Shown piece after piece: positions 32,573-40,802 of a DNA stretch of 64,000 bases (the first letter of the stretch is position 1; every line of letters starts with the position of its first letter). The translations under genes were made by a program, and so were the position numbers. Under the pieces are notes generated by a model. The model was not told where the DNA came from. It searched no databases and saw only the letters and a list, made by a program, of their open reading frames with translations. This DNA comes from Novosphingobium sp. PhB57 (GTDB lineage Bacteria > Pseudomonadota > Alphaproteobacteria > Sphingomonadales > Sphingomonadaceae), in assembly GCF_004342985.1 (NCBI RefSeq), contig NZ_SMBO01000009.1:62001-126000 (forward strand), given 5' to 3'.

Positions 32573-33085
32573 TCAGACGCGCTGGCAGGACGAATTGGGA
32601 ACCCGGCCCGGCGCCTTGCCGAACTTGGCTTGCACCCGGGCAAGGAAAGGACGGCTGCGCGCCTTCGGTTCCGGATCGCTGCAGCATGTGGCTTTCCACG
32701 TCCGCGCGCGGACTTCCAGATCCTGATTGGCGGCAAGCTGGGTGCGGTCTCCGAGTGTCTCGGTCGAGGATTCGCCTGTGTTGCAGATGTCGTCCACGCG
32801 GGCGACGGGACCGCCCGCGCCGCCGCCTCCACCGGCTCCGCCGCCACCACCTCCGCCACCGCCCCCGGCTCCTCCCCCGCCGCCACCGCCACCGCCGGCT
32901 CCACCGCCGCCGTTTCCGCCGCCGGCATGTCCTCCGGACTTGGCGATGGCGGGCGAAGTTAGTGTCGTGGACAGGAGCATGGTCATGGTCGGCGGCACCA
33001 GCAGCGAGTATTTACCGCAGGCGGTCAGGAACGAGCGGCGATCGCTGTCCCCTTCCGGTCCATTGAAGATTTTGGGCTTTTCCAT
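32573..33085 (-). CDS. Gly-rich protein with Tat-like leader, unknown function
   Basis: A 170-residue protein with three parts: an N-terminal DRRSFLTACGKYSLLVPP leader with twin arginines at residues 16-17 and a hydrophobic stretch ending TSPAIAKSG; a middle of nearly pure glycine (about residues 50-90, from GGN/GGA repeats); and a C-terminal domain containing four cysteines (ICNTG, CC, SSCQRV). The leader resembles a recurring family of small twin-arginine proteins of unknown role in sphingomonads. The DNA is low-complexity, so length could vary. It converges on the type I secretion operon with 35 bases between stops. Confidence 0.7.
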   Translation of the reverse strand: MEKPKIFNGPEGDSDRRSFLTACGKYSLLVPPTMTMLLSTTLTSPAIAKSGGHAGGGNGGGGAGGGGGGGGGAGGGGGGGGGGAGGGGGAGGPVARVDDICNTGESSTETLGDRTQLAANQDLEVRARTWKATCCSDPEPKARSRPFLARVQAKFGKAPGRVPNSSCQRV

Positions 33086-33301
33086 GACTTATCTCCGCAT
33101 TCCGCCCCAGTCATGAAAGTACAGGAACGTCGCGGGCTGTTAAGCCGCTCTTGAGGATGGCCCGCCCTCACCAGATTTTCGAAGCGCTACGCCGTATGGC
33201 ACCGGCAGCTAACACGCTTTTGCAGGGCCGCTTCGGATAGCTTAGGAGAAATTCACCACTCCCGCCCGGCGATCAGCCAAATGGAGGAACCGGGGCCGCA
33301 T

Positions 33302-34963
33302 TCAGGCGGGCTCGCCGCTGCCCTGGCGCCGCGACGATTGCAGAAGCTCCAGCAGGCGGCGGGCGATCTCGCGTTCACCCATCACGACATGGTCCGCGCC
33401 GATCTTTTCGAGGTGATCGACCTCCTCGTCGGAATGCGCCCGTGCGAGGATCTGGATGTCGGGATTTCGCTGACGGGCATGCTGGGCGATCACGCCGGCT
33501 TCGAAACCTTCCGGTATGGCGATCATCAACCGCGTGGCTTCGCCGATGCCCGCTTCTTCGAGAATATCCATGCTGGAGGCATTTCCCTCCACCACTTCAT
33601 GGCCGATCTCCCGCGCCGAACGGGCCAGGTCGGCGCGTTCTTCCACGATGACCATCTGGCGGGCCTCGCCGGAGATGCCTTCCGCCACCAGCCGTCCGAC
33701 CCGGCCGTAGCCGACCAGCACCACGCGCTCTCCGGCTGCGGACGGCGCGCGTCTTGCACTCTCCGACGCGGCCACGGACTTGACGATGCTGTGCCGCCCG
33801 GCCAGCCAGCGGAAGAGCAGGGGATTGGCGAAGATCGAGAAGATCGCACCGGCCAGGATGAGGTCGCGCCCCTCTTCGGGCAGGACGCCAAGTTTGACGC
33901 CCAGCGCGGCCAGCATGAAGGAGAACTCGCCGATCTGGGCGAGACCGGCGGCGACCGTCAGCGCGGTATGCAGCGAGTGGCCGAAGAACCGCACGATGGC
34001 GATGGCGGCCAGGGATTTGCCGAGGATGACGATCAGCACCGTGGCCAGAACCGCGCCGCCATGCTCCACCACCACCGCCGGGTCAAACAACATGCCGACC
34101 GAGACGAAGAACAGTACGGCGAAAGCGTCGCGCAGCGGTAGGGTCTCTTCGGCGGCGCGGCGGCTGAGCTGCTTCTCTCCCATGACCATGCCGGCGAAGA
34201 AGGCGCCCAGCGCGAAGGAGACGTCGAAGACGTAGGCCGCTCCGAACGCGACGCCCAGTGCGATCGCCAGGACCGCGAGGCGGAACAGCTCGCGCGAGCC
34301 GGTATGGGCGGCCCAGTGCAGCGCGGCCGGGATCACCCGCTTGCCGACGATCAGCATGAGCGCGATGAAGCCGCCGACTTTCGCCAGGGTCAGGCCGATC
34401 ATCCACGCCAGTTCCATGCCCGATTGCGCGCGTCCGTTGGCCAGGCCGGCGAGCGCGGGCAGCAGCACGAGAACCAGCACCATGGCCAGATCCTCGACGA
34501 TCAGCCAGCCGACCGCGATGCGGCCGCGTTCGGTGTCCATCAGCTTGCCGACCTGCATCGCTCTCAGCAGCACCACGGTGCTGGCCACCGACAGCGCGAG
34601 GCCGAACACCAGGCCGCCGGCAAGGTTCCAACCGAGCCAGGTCGCCAGCCCCGCTCCCAGCGCGGTGGCGAAGGCGATCTGGAGCACGGCACCGGGCACG
34701 GCAATCTTGCGGACCGAGAGCAGGTCGCGGACGGAAAAGTGCAGGCCGACGCCGAACATCAGCAGGATCACGCCCAGCTCCGCCAGTTCGTTCGCCAGCG
34801 CGCTGTCCGCCACGACGCCCGGCGTGAACGGGCCGACCAGCACTCCGGCGAAGAGATAGCCGGCGACCGGCGATATCCTCAGCCGGTGGGCAACAGCGCC
34901 CATCGCGAAGGCGGCGACCAGACCGGCGACGACCGTTGCGACGAGAGGCGTACTATGGGGCAA
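33302..34963 (-). CDS. ybaL: Kef/YbaL-type cation:proton antiporter with TrkA-N domain
   Basis: A 553-residue CPA2 antiporter. About twelve membrane segments cover residues 5-385 (for example YLFAGVLVGPFTPG, GVILLMFGVGLHFS, and SFALGAFFAGMVMGE). A Rossmann TrkA-N domain follows (VVLVGYGRVGRLVAEGI, about residue 415 on). There is no second TrkA-C domain. The start codon is an unusual TTG at 34963, supported by AGGAG six bases upstream. The protein should exchange K+ or another cation for protons and be gated by a nucleotide bound to the C-terminal domain. A possible 29-residue membrane peptide lies just upstream on the same strand. Confidence 0.92.
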   Translation of the reverse strand: MPHSTPLVATVVAGLVAAFAMGAVAHRLRISPVAGYLFAGVLVGPFTPGVVADSALANELAELGVILLMFGVGLHFSVRDLLSVRKIAVPGAVLQIAFATALGAGLATWLGWNLAGGLVFGLALSVASTVVLLRAMQVGKLMDTERGRIAVGWLIVEDLAMVLVLVLLPALAGLANGRAQSGMELAWMIGLTLAKVGGFIALMLIVGKRVIPAALHWAAHTGSRELFRLAVLAIALGVAFGAAYVFDVSFALGAFFAGMVMGEKQLSRRAAEETLPLRDAFAVLFFVSVGMLFDPAVVVEHGGAVLATVLIVILGKSLAAIAIVRFFGHSLHTALTVAAGLAQIGEFSFMLAALGVKLGVLPEEGRDLILAGAIFSIFANPLLFRWLAGRHSIVKSVAASESARRAPSAAGERVVLVGYGRVGRLVAEGISGEARQMVIVEERADLARSAREIGHEVVEGNASSMDILEEAGIGEATRLMIAIPEGFEAGVIAQHARQRNPDIQILARAHSDEEVDHLEKIGADHVVMGEREIARRLLELLQSSRRQGSGEPA

Positions 34964-35000
34964 TCGGGACTCCTGGCGTGTTTCACCACCGGCGAATCCT

Positions 35001-35090
35001 TCACTCCACGGTCGAGACGAAAGCGACGGCGATTGCGGCCGCGACCATCGATCCGACCAGCAGGAGCGGCAGCAGCCACCCCGGAGCCAT
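35001..35090 (-). CDS. Possible 29-residue single-pass membrane peptide
   Basis: On the minus strand a 29-codon frame (ATG at 35090, stop at 35001) encodes MAPGWLLPLL, then a hydrophobic stretch and an acidic end, STVE: one transmembrane helix with almost no loop. It lies 37 bases before the antiporter start. The size and shape recall KdpF-type peptides that stabilise a potassium transporter, but the sequence is not KdpF. The ribosome site is weak, so this rests on composition and place. Confidence 0.3.
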   Translation of the reverse strand: MAPGWLLPLLLVGSMVAAAIAVAFVSTVE

Positions 35091-35210
35091 GTTACGCCTA
35101 CGGACCATCGCCGGTTCCTTTCCGCTTGCGTTGACGAACCGCATATTGCTCAGGAACCGGCTTCCTGTTGGTGTCCGACGCGTTTCGGAATGTTTCTCCG
35201 GGCCGGGGCC

Positions 35211-37793
35211 TCAATAGATGTCGCGGCGGTAGAGCCCGGCTTCGGCCATCCCTTCCAGGCGCTCGTCGCCAAGCGCCGCGCGCAATGCGGCGTCGACGGC
35301 GGGGGCCATGCCCTGAAGGCTGCCGCAGACCATGATCGCCGCGCCGTTCTCCGCCCAGTCGCGCAAGTCGGCTTCAGCCTCGGCGCAGAGGTGCTGGACG
35401 TAGCGCCCGCAATCGGCATCGCGTGACCAGGCGCGGTCGAGCCGGGTGAGGGTGCCGCGTGCCAGCCAGTGCTCGATCTCGTCAGGCAGCAGGGCGTCGT
35501 GATCGCGATTGCGCTCACCGAACAGCAGCCAGTGACCGCCGCGCCCAGCCGCTTCGGAAGCGCGCAAATGGCCGCGCAGTCCGGCAAGGCCCGTGCCGTT
35601 GCCGATCAGGATCATCCGCCGCGGTCCGGCAGGGCCGGCCACGGGCGCGTGGAAGCCTTCATTGCCGCGCAGCCGCAGGGCGATCTCGCTGCCGAGCGGG
35701 GCGAAATGCGTCAGCCAGCCAGAACCCAGCCCCAGGGTGCCGTCGGTTCGTTCGACTTGCCGGATGAGCAGGTCGAGGCGGCCGTCCGCCGGGATCGATG
35801 CAATCGAATATTCGCGGTGAGGCAGCGGGCGCAGCGCGGCCAGAAGTTCCTCTGCAGTGGCGACGGGATGGTCGGGAATCAGCGCCAGGGCGAGGTGGTG
35901 GGCCAGCGGCTGGCCCCTCGCCATCTCCGACCCGGCCAGGCCGCAGTGAGCCAGATAGGCCGCGACGCGGGCGGGATCGTTGGCGCCGGGGAGCACTTCG
36001 GCAATGTCGCCGGCCTGCCAGGCAGCGCTGCCGTCGCAGGGCTCCAGACTGACGAGGAAGGCGGGGCCGCCGGCACTTCCGGCGTTGAGCCGGCGCCGGT
36101 AGGCCAGCCGCCAGCGGGAATAGGCGGCAGGTTCCCAGTCCGGCATGTCCGGCTCGGCGCCGAGCGCGGCGAGCTGCTGCTGCCACTGGCGCTGGGCGTC
36201 GGTGTCGTCACCGTCGACCTCGATCATGTCGAACAGGCGGCGGGCGCCGCCGGCATGGAGCCAGCGGTCTACCGAATGGCCGAAGGCGCAGAACTCGGGA
36301 TATTCGCGGTCACCCAGCGCCAGCACGGCATATTCGAGATGATCGGCGCCGGGAGGCGTCGCCATGGTCTGGCGTGCGAAGCGGCGCGCCGGGTCCGGCG
36401 GTTCGCCTTCGCCATACGTGCTGACCACGAAGAGCGCGCGGTCGACTTCGGAGAGCACGCCTTCGTCCACGGCCGAAAGCGGCAGCACGCGCGCGCCGCC
36501 CAGTGCCGAGGCAGTTTGCCGGGCGAGACGCTCGGCGCCGCCGGTCTGGCTGGCGAAGGCGATCAGCATGTCGCCGATCCCGCCCGCGGCGCCGGGGCTG
36601 CCTGCGGGCTGGCTCGCCGTCGCTTCGGCCACTTCCGCCAAGGCGCGTTTGCGCTTGCGGCGGGCGAGATAGAGCAGCAGGCCGGTGACGGTGAACAGGG
36701 GCATCGTCAGGCTGGTCAGCAGGAGCAGGATGCGTCCGCCGATGCCGAAGAAGGCGCCGCGGTGCAGCTCGTACATGCTGGTGGTGATGACCTTGCCGAG
36801 ATTGCGGTCGGCATAGCGGTCCGCCTTGACGAGCTTGCCCGTCGCAAGGTCCACCTTGAGATCGTCGGTCATGCGGTCGTGGCGGGCATCGGCCAGCAGG
36901 ACCCGGAACGTCGCGGGTTCGTGCCCTTCTGGCAGCGTGACGGAAATGGAGCTGTAGCGGCCGTCCATGGCGGTCATCACGGTGGGCCAGGCGCGCAGGA
37001 GGCGCGGCGGGGCTGCCGGGTCCTGGGCATGATCGGGCTTTGCGCCGCCGTGTCCGCCTTCCTCGCGGCTGGTCTTGCCGGTGAGGGTGTAGAGCACACC
37101 CTGGCGGTACCAGTCGTAGGACCACCAGAGGCCGGTCATGGCGCTGAGCAGATAGACTAGGGCCACCCAGCCGCCGATGACGGCATGGAGCGCGCGATAG
37201 AGATTACGGCCGCTCTTCCTGAGATCGAGCACGAGCCAGGCCCGCCAGTCGAACGTGCGACGCGGCCAGCGCAAATAGAGACCGGAAATGGCGAAGAACA
37301 CCAGCGAGATCGCCGAGAAGGCCGTGATCTGGCGGCCGATGCCGTTGGGGCCGCCGGGCAGGGCCAGCCAGCGGTGCAGGTTCTCGATCGTGCGGAAGAA
37401 GCCCGCGCCGGTCGCCTGGCCCAGCAGCATGCCGCTATGCGGGTCGACAAAGCTACGCTCGCCGCGCCGCTCACCTTCCCGGGCCGCGAACTGGACGGTC
37501 CAGGCCGCGTCGGGATCGCTCTCCACGTTCAAGCGCTCCACGGCCTGGCCGGGGCGCTGGGCGGCGGCGCGGGCGATCACTTCGTCGGGCGAAAGGGCGG
37601 GGCCGGTGGCGTGGGAGAGCGTGACGATGCCCGGGCTGAGGGCGCGCATGATCTCGTTTTCGAAACTCAGCGTGGCGCCGGTCAAACCCATGACCGCCAG
37701 CACGAAGCCGGCCGTGATTCCGAGGAACCAGTGAATTTGGAACAATACTTGCCGCGTCACCCTGATCGCTTTCCGAAAATCTGGTGGCGCCAC
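35211..37793 (-). CDS. PepSY-membrane / flavodoxin / FAD-NADPH reductase fusion
   Basis: An 860-residue fusion. The N-terminal half is a PepSY-associated membrane protein with four to five helices (QIHWFLGITAGFVLAVMGLTG near residue 18; further helices near 160, 205 and 365). A flavodoxin domain starts near 410 (LIAFASQTGG). A CysJ/P450-reductase-like FAD domain (about 570-720, YSIASIP) and an NADPH domain (ILIGNGTGLAGLRG; C-terminal YRRDIY) complete it. Such proteins pass electrons from NADPH across the inner membrane, probably to reduce ferric siderophores. The GTG at 37793 is the first start; another GTG at 37760 is plausible. No TonB receptor lies in the window. Confidence 0.88.
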   Translation of the reverse strand: MAPPDFRKAIRVTRQVLFQIHWFLGITAGFVLAVMGLTGATLSFENEIMRALSPGIVTLSHATGPALSPDEVIARAAAQRPGQAVERLNVESDPDAAWTVQFAAREGERRGERSFVDPHSGMLLGQATGAGFFRTIENLHRWLALPGGPNGIGRQITAFSAISLVFFAISGLYLRWPRRTFDWRAWLVLDLRKSGRNLYRALHAVIGGWVALVYLLSAMTGLWWSYDWYRQGVLYTLTGKTSREEGGHGGAKPDHAQDPAAPPRLLRAWPTVMTAMDGRYSSISVTLPEGHEPATFRVLLADARHDRMTDDLKVDLATGKLVKADRYADRNLGKVITTSMYELHRGAFFGIGGRILLLLTSLTMPLFTVTGLLLYLARRKRKRALAEVAEATASQPAGSPGAAGGIGDMLIAFASQTGGAERLARQTASALGGARVLPLSAVDEGVLSEVDRALFVVSTYGEGEPPDPARRFARQTMATPPGADHLEYAVLALGDREYPEFCAFGHSVDRWLHAGGARRLFDMIEVDGDDTDAQRQWQQQLAALGAEPDMPDWEPAAYSRWRLAYRRRLNAGSAGGPAFLVSLEPCDGSAAWQAGDIAEVLPGANDPARVAAYLAHCGLAGSEMARGQPLAHHLALALIPDHPVATAEELLAALRPLPHREYSIASIPADGRLDLLIRQVERTDGTLGLGSGWLTHFAPLGSEIALRLRGNEGFHAPVAGPAGPRRMILIGNGTGLAGLRGHLRASEAAGRGGHWLLFGERNRDHDALLPDEIEHWLARGTLTRLDRAWSRDADCGRYVQHLCAEAEADLRDWAENGAAIMVCGSLQGMAPAVDAALRAALGDERLEGMAEAGLYRRDIY

Positions 37794-37930
37794 TCACCGT
37801 TACCCTGGAAAGCAGGTGCCGATAAGCATCCCGAACTTTCGCCAGCTTCCCCTCCATTTGCTCCGCTAATGAGATACAATCGCAATAGCAATGGGGATTT
37901 CACACGTTTGCGGGATCGACGGGGGGAGCG

Positions 37931-39274
37931 CTATTCGTCCAGGTCGCGGAGGTTGAGCGCCTGTCGCAGGGCCTCGACGGCCGGGGTGGTCTCGTCCTTG
38001 GGCGTTCGCGTCCAATAGTCCAGGTGCTGGAAGCGCAGGCGCTTGCCCGGCAGCTTCACGTCCTTCACGCCGGCGCCGAAATGGCGCGCCACCGGGCCGG
38101 AGATGGGATCTCCCAGAACCAGCAACGAGGTGGGAAACCAGTGGTTTGTCCAGACGGTCGGCGCGAAAGGCGCTGCGTGATGGGGGATACGCGCGCCTTT
38201 GCCTTCGGGATAGGAGAACTGCCGGTTCCGCTCGCTCCAATATTCGAAGAGCGGCGGGTCGACGGGAAATTCGCGCCGGTTCTTTCGGCGCTCGAAGGCG
38301 GCGGCATCATCGGCCAGCAGCAGGTCCGCCTTGCCCAGCGGCGAGCCGAGCGTCACCAGGTCGCTCACCAGCCAGGGGGCTTCCGGCACACCGGCCAGGG
38401 CGCGGCGATAGGCGCGCTGGGCATTGCGCCAGGCGGGCAGGGCGGTTTCCTCCAGGGCAGAATCGCCCCCGCGCTGGGCCGCTTCGAGTACCGCCCCGGC
38501 CTTCTCCAGCGCGGTCAGTCGTTCCAACAGGGGCGAGCCGGCGGCATGGAGCGCCTGAAGGCGAAGCGGATCGAGCTGAGCCCAGGCCTGGGTCAGGATG
38601 TCATAGGCGATCACTGAGCCGAGGCTGTGGCCGACCAGCACGATCCGGTCGTACTCGCCGCTCTCGGTCAGCTTGCGCAGCAGCTCGACGCCGCCGGCCC
38701 GGATCCGCTGACGGGCTTCGACATTGTCCGGCTCCGCGCGCAAGTAGCGTGCCGCGTCGCCGACATAGGGCACCAGCATGCCCACGATCACGCTTGTGAG
38801 CGCCGGGCCGATCAGGCCGGGCAGCAGCGTCCACCAGAGGCGGTGATCCGCTTCGTCGCCGGACAGGAGCTGCCAGGCGACGATGGCGATGGTGATCGCC
38901 AGGCCCACCAGCCAACCCGCGATCCAGTAGGGCAGGTAGGCGCGGGGAATGCTCTGCGGGCTGCGGAAGAACAGGGAGGCGATCCAGCGGCCGATCCCGG
39001 CCACCGTGTTGCCGATCATCATGTGCGCCCAGTAATACTCGAAAAAGTCGACGCGGCGGGGATCGGGCGGGTCGAAGTAGCGCGTCGTCACCCGGCGCAG
39101 TTCGAAATTGTCCGAAGTGACGTCGGGCTTGGAGTAGACGGTATTGTCATAGCCCGCGACGAGCGAGCGGTCTTTCGACCATGCCGCGTCGATGAAGCTC
39201 CAGAGCGTGTCCATCGGCCGCTGCTCGCCGATGCCGTGGACGAGAATGACTGCCGTTTTGCGCACTTCTGCCAA
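37931..39274 (-). CDS. Membrane alpha/beta hydrolase
   Basis: A 447-residue protein with a split alpha/beta-hydrolase fold. VHGIGEQ (residues 12-18) forms the oxyanion region. Two adjacent membrane helices (about 112-135 and 147-170) interrupt the N-terminal part. The nucleophile elbow GHSLGS follows near residue 215. The C-terminal half holds DLVTLGSPLGKADLL, as in lipases. It probably acts on a lipid or ester at the membrane; the substrate is unknown. It is the first gene upstream of the PepSY reductase on the same strand, 137 bases away, and follows the threonine-aldolase-like gene by 45 bases. Confidence 0.78.
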   Translation of the reverse strand: MAEVRKTAVILVHGIGEQRPMDTLWSFIDAAWSKDRSLVAGYDNTVYSKPDVTSDNFELRRVTTRYFDPPDPRRVDFFEYYWAHMMIGNTVAGIGRWIASLFFRSPQSIPRAYLPYWIAGWLVGLAITIAIVAWQLLSGDEADHRLWWTLLPGLIGPALTSVIVGMLVPYVGDAARYLRAEPDNVEARQRIRAGGVELLRKLTESGEYDRIVLVGHSLGSVIAYDILTQAWAQLDPLRLQALHAAGSPLLERLTALEKAGAVLEAAQRGGDSALEETALPAWRNAQRAYRRALAGVPEAPWLVSDLVTLGSPLGKADLLLADDAAAFERRKNRREFPVDPPLFEYWSERNRQFSYPEGKGARIPHHAAPFAPTVWTNHWFPTSLLVLGDPISGPVARHFGAGVKDVKLPGKRLRFQHLDYWTRTPKDETTPAVEALRQALNLRDLDE

Positions 39275-39319
39275 GGATCGCCCCCCGTCTCGTCACGAAG
39301 GGCGATCGTAACATGCAAG

Positions 39320-40447
39320 TTATGCGGTGTTTACTGCCAATTCCTCAGAGCTTCTCTGAAAATTCGCGGTCCCCGAACCTTGCGGCACGAGGGTGCTTTC
39401 CCGCGCCAGCGCGATCACATCGGCGGCGAGACGGTCGACTTGGGCGGGGTCGGCATCCCAGGCGAACATGAACCGCGCACCGCCGCCGATGAACGTGTAG
39501 AAACGCCATCCCCGGGCGCGCAGCCCGTCCAGCACCGGCTCGGGCGCGGCCAGGAACACGGCATTGGCCTCCACCGGGAAGATGAGGTCCAGTCCTTCGA
39601 TCCCGGTGACGGCGCCGGCCAGCCGGCGGGCGCAGGCATTGGCGTGGCGGGCATTGCCCAGCCAGGCGCCGGTTTCCAGCACGCCGATCCACGGCGCCGA
39701 AAGGTAGCGCATCTTCGAGGCGAGCTGGCCGGCCTGCTTGCAGCGATAGGCGAAGTCCTCGGACAGCGCGTGGTCGAAGAAGATCACCGCCTCGCCCGCC
39801 GCCATGCCGTTCTTGGTGCCGCCGAAGCAGAGCACGTCCACGCCGGCCTGCCAGGTGATCTGCGCCGGCGCACAGTCCAGGGCGGCGCAGGCATGGGCGA
39901 AACGGGCGCCGTCCATGTGCAGCTTCAGCCCGAGTTCGCGGCAGGTCGCGGAAATCGCCTCGATCTCGGCCACGGTATAGACCTGCCCGGTTTCGGTGGG
40001 CTGGGTGATCGTGACGACGCGGGGCTTGGGGAAGTGGATGTCCGAGCGGCCGGTCGCCAGGCCGCGGATGGCGGCGGGGGTCAGCTTGCCGTCGGCGCTT
40101 TGGGCGACGAGCAGCTTGGAGCCGTTGGAGAAGAACTCCGGTGCGCCGCACTCGTCCGTCTCGACATGGGCCGAGGACGAGCAGATCACCGAGTGGTAGG
40201 ACTGGCACAGGGCGGCCAGCGCCAGCGAATTGGCGGCCGTGCCGTTGAAGGCGAAATAGACGTCGCAGTCGGTGGCGAAAAGGTCGCGGAAGGCGTCGGC
40301 GGCGCGGCGCGTCCATTCGTCCTCGCCATAAGCGGTCGCGGAGCCGCGGTTTGCCTGCTCCATGGCGTTCCAGGCTTCCGGGCAGATGCCGGCATAGTTG
40401 TCGCTGGCGAACTGCTGCGTGGGTCCTGAGGGGAACTGTTCGGACAT
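39320..40447 (-). CDS. Low-specificity L-threonine aldolase / beta-eliminating lyase family
   Basis: A 375-residue fold-type-I PLP enzyme. The family motifs are FNGTAANSLALAALC (PLP phosphate contact), HMDGARFAHACAAL (Asp for the ring nitrogen) and the Schiff-base lysine in CFGGTKNG. Threonine aldolases split threonine or allo-threonine into glycine and acetaldehyde; relatives cleave other beta-hydroxy or beta-thio amino acids. The ATG at 40447 follows AGAAGGAAG. A strongly structured leader (40539-40622) precedes it. If that leader is a SAM sensor, a role near sulfur amino-acid or one-carbon metabolism is more likely than plain threonine use. Confidence 0.85.
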   Translation of the reverse strand: MSEQFPSGPTQQFASDNYAGICPEAWNAMEQANRGSATAYGEDEWTRRAADAFRDLFATDCDVYFAFNGTAANSLALAALCQSYHSVICSSSAHVETDECGAPEFFSNGSKLLVAQSADGKLTPAAIRGLATGRSDIHFPKPRVVTITQPTETGQVYTVAEIEAISATCRELGLKLHMDGARFAHACAALDCAPAQITWQAGVDVLCFGGTKNGMAAGEAVIFFDHALSEDFAYRCKQAGQLASKMRYLSAPWIGVLETGAWLGNARHANACARRLAGAVTGIEGLDLIFPVEANAVFLAAPEPVLDGLRARGWRFYTFIGGGARFMFAWDADPAQVDRLAADVIALARESTLVPQGSGTANFQRSSEELAVNTA

Positions 40448-40538
40448 GCGGTCTTCCTTCTGGCGCGCGATGGACTTCGGGCGAGCCGGGGAGGAACGAC
40501 GGCGATGCAGCTGGAAAACCCGTTTGTTGCCGGTCCGG

Positions 40539-40622
40539 CCACATCCCTTCGCATGTCTGCGAAGGTACCACCTTGCTCGGGAGCAGGTTGGTGCCGGGCG
40601 CGATCCCGACTCTTGATGCTGG
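40539..40622 (-). promoter_or_regulatory. Structured leader RNA, SAM-I-superfamily-like riboswitch candidate
   Basis: Read on the minus strand, four helices can form in SAM-I order. P1 is CCAGCATC (40615-40622) with GATGTGG (40539-40545), with one bulge. AAGAG follows P1. P2 is CGGG/CCCG (40595-40608), P3 is ACC-TGCTC/GAGCA-AGGT (40570-40588), and P4 is CCTTCGCA-GACA-TGCGAAGG (40546-40565, eight perfect pairs). The single-stranded or P3-edge pieces ATCAAGAG, GGCACCAACC and AAGGTGGTACC resemble the SAM-I core (AAGAG, GGCAACC, AAGGUGC). P2 is much shorter than in classic SAM-I, as in SAM-I/IV variants. It lies 92 bases before the start of the threonine-aldolase-like gene. The identification is inferred from the fold by eye. 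Confidence 0.45.
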
Positions 40623-40802
40623 GGCGCTGACTAGGCCCGGCGCCCGAATTCGTCAATCGGTTCTGCGGATTCGACCGCACACTTATCCCTTTTCGCAGGC
40701 CGATCAGCAGTAAGTCTGACTCGACGAAATTGCGGCAGCTTCGTAGCTTTTTCCTACGCTTCCGGCCGTTATGCCGCGCGGGCGCGAGGAACCGAAGAAC
40801 AC

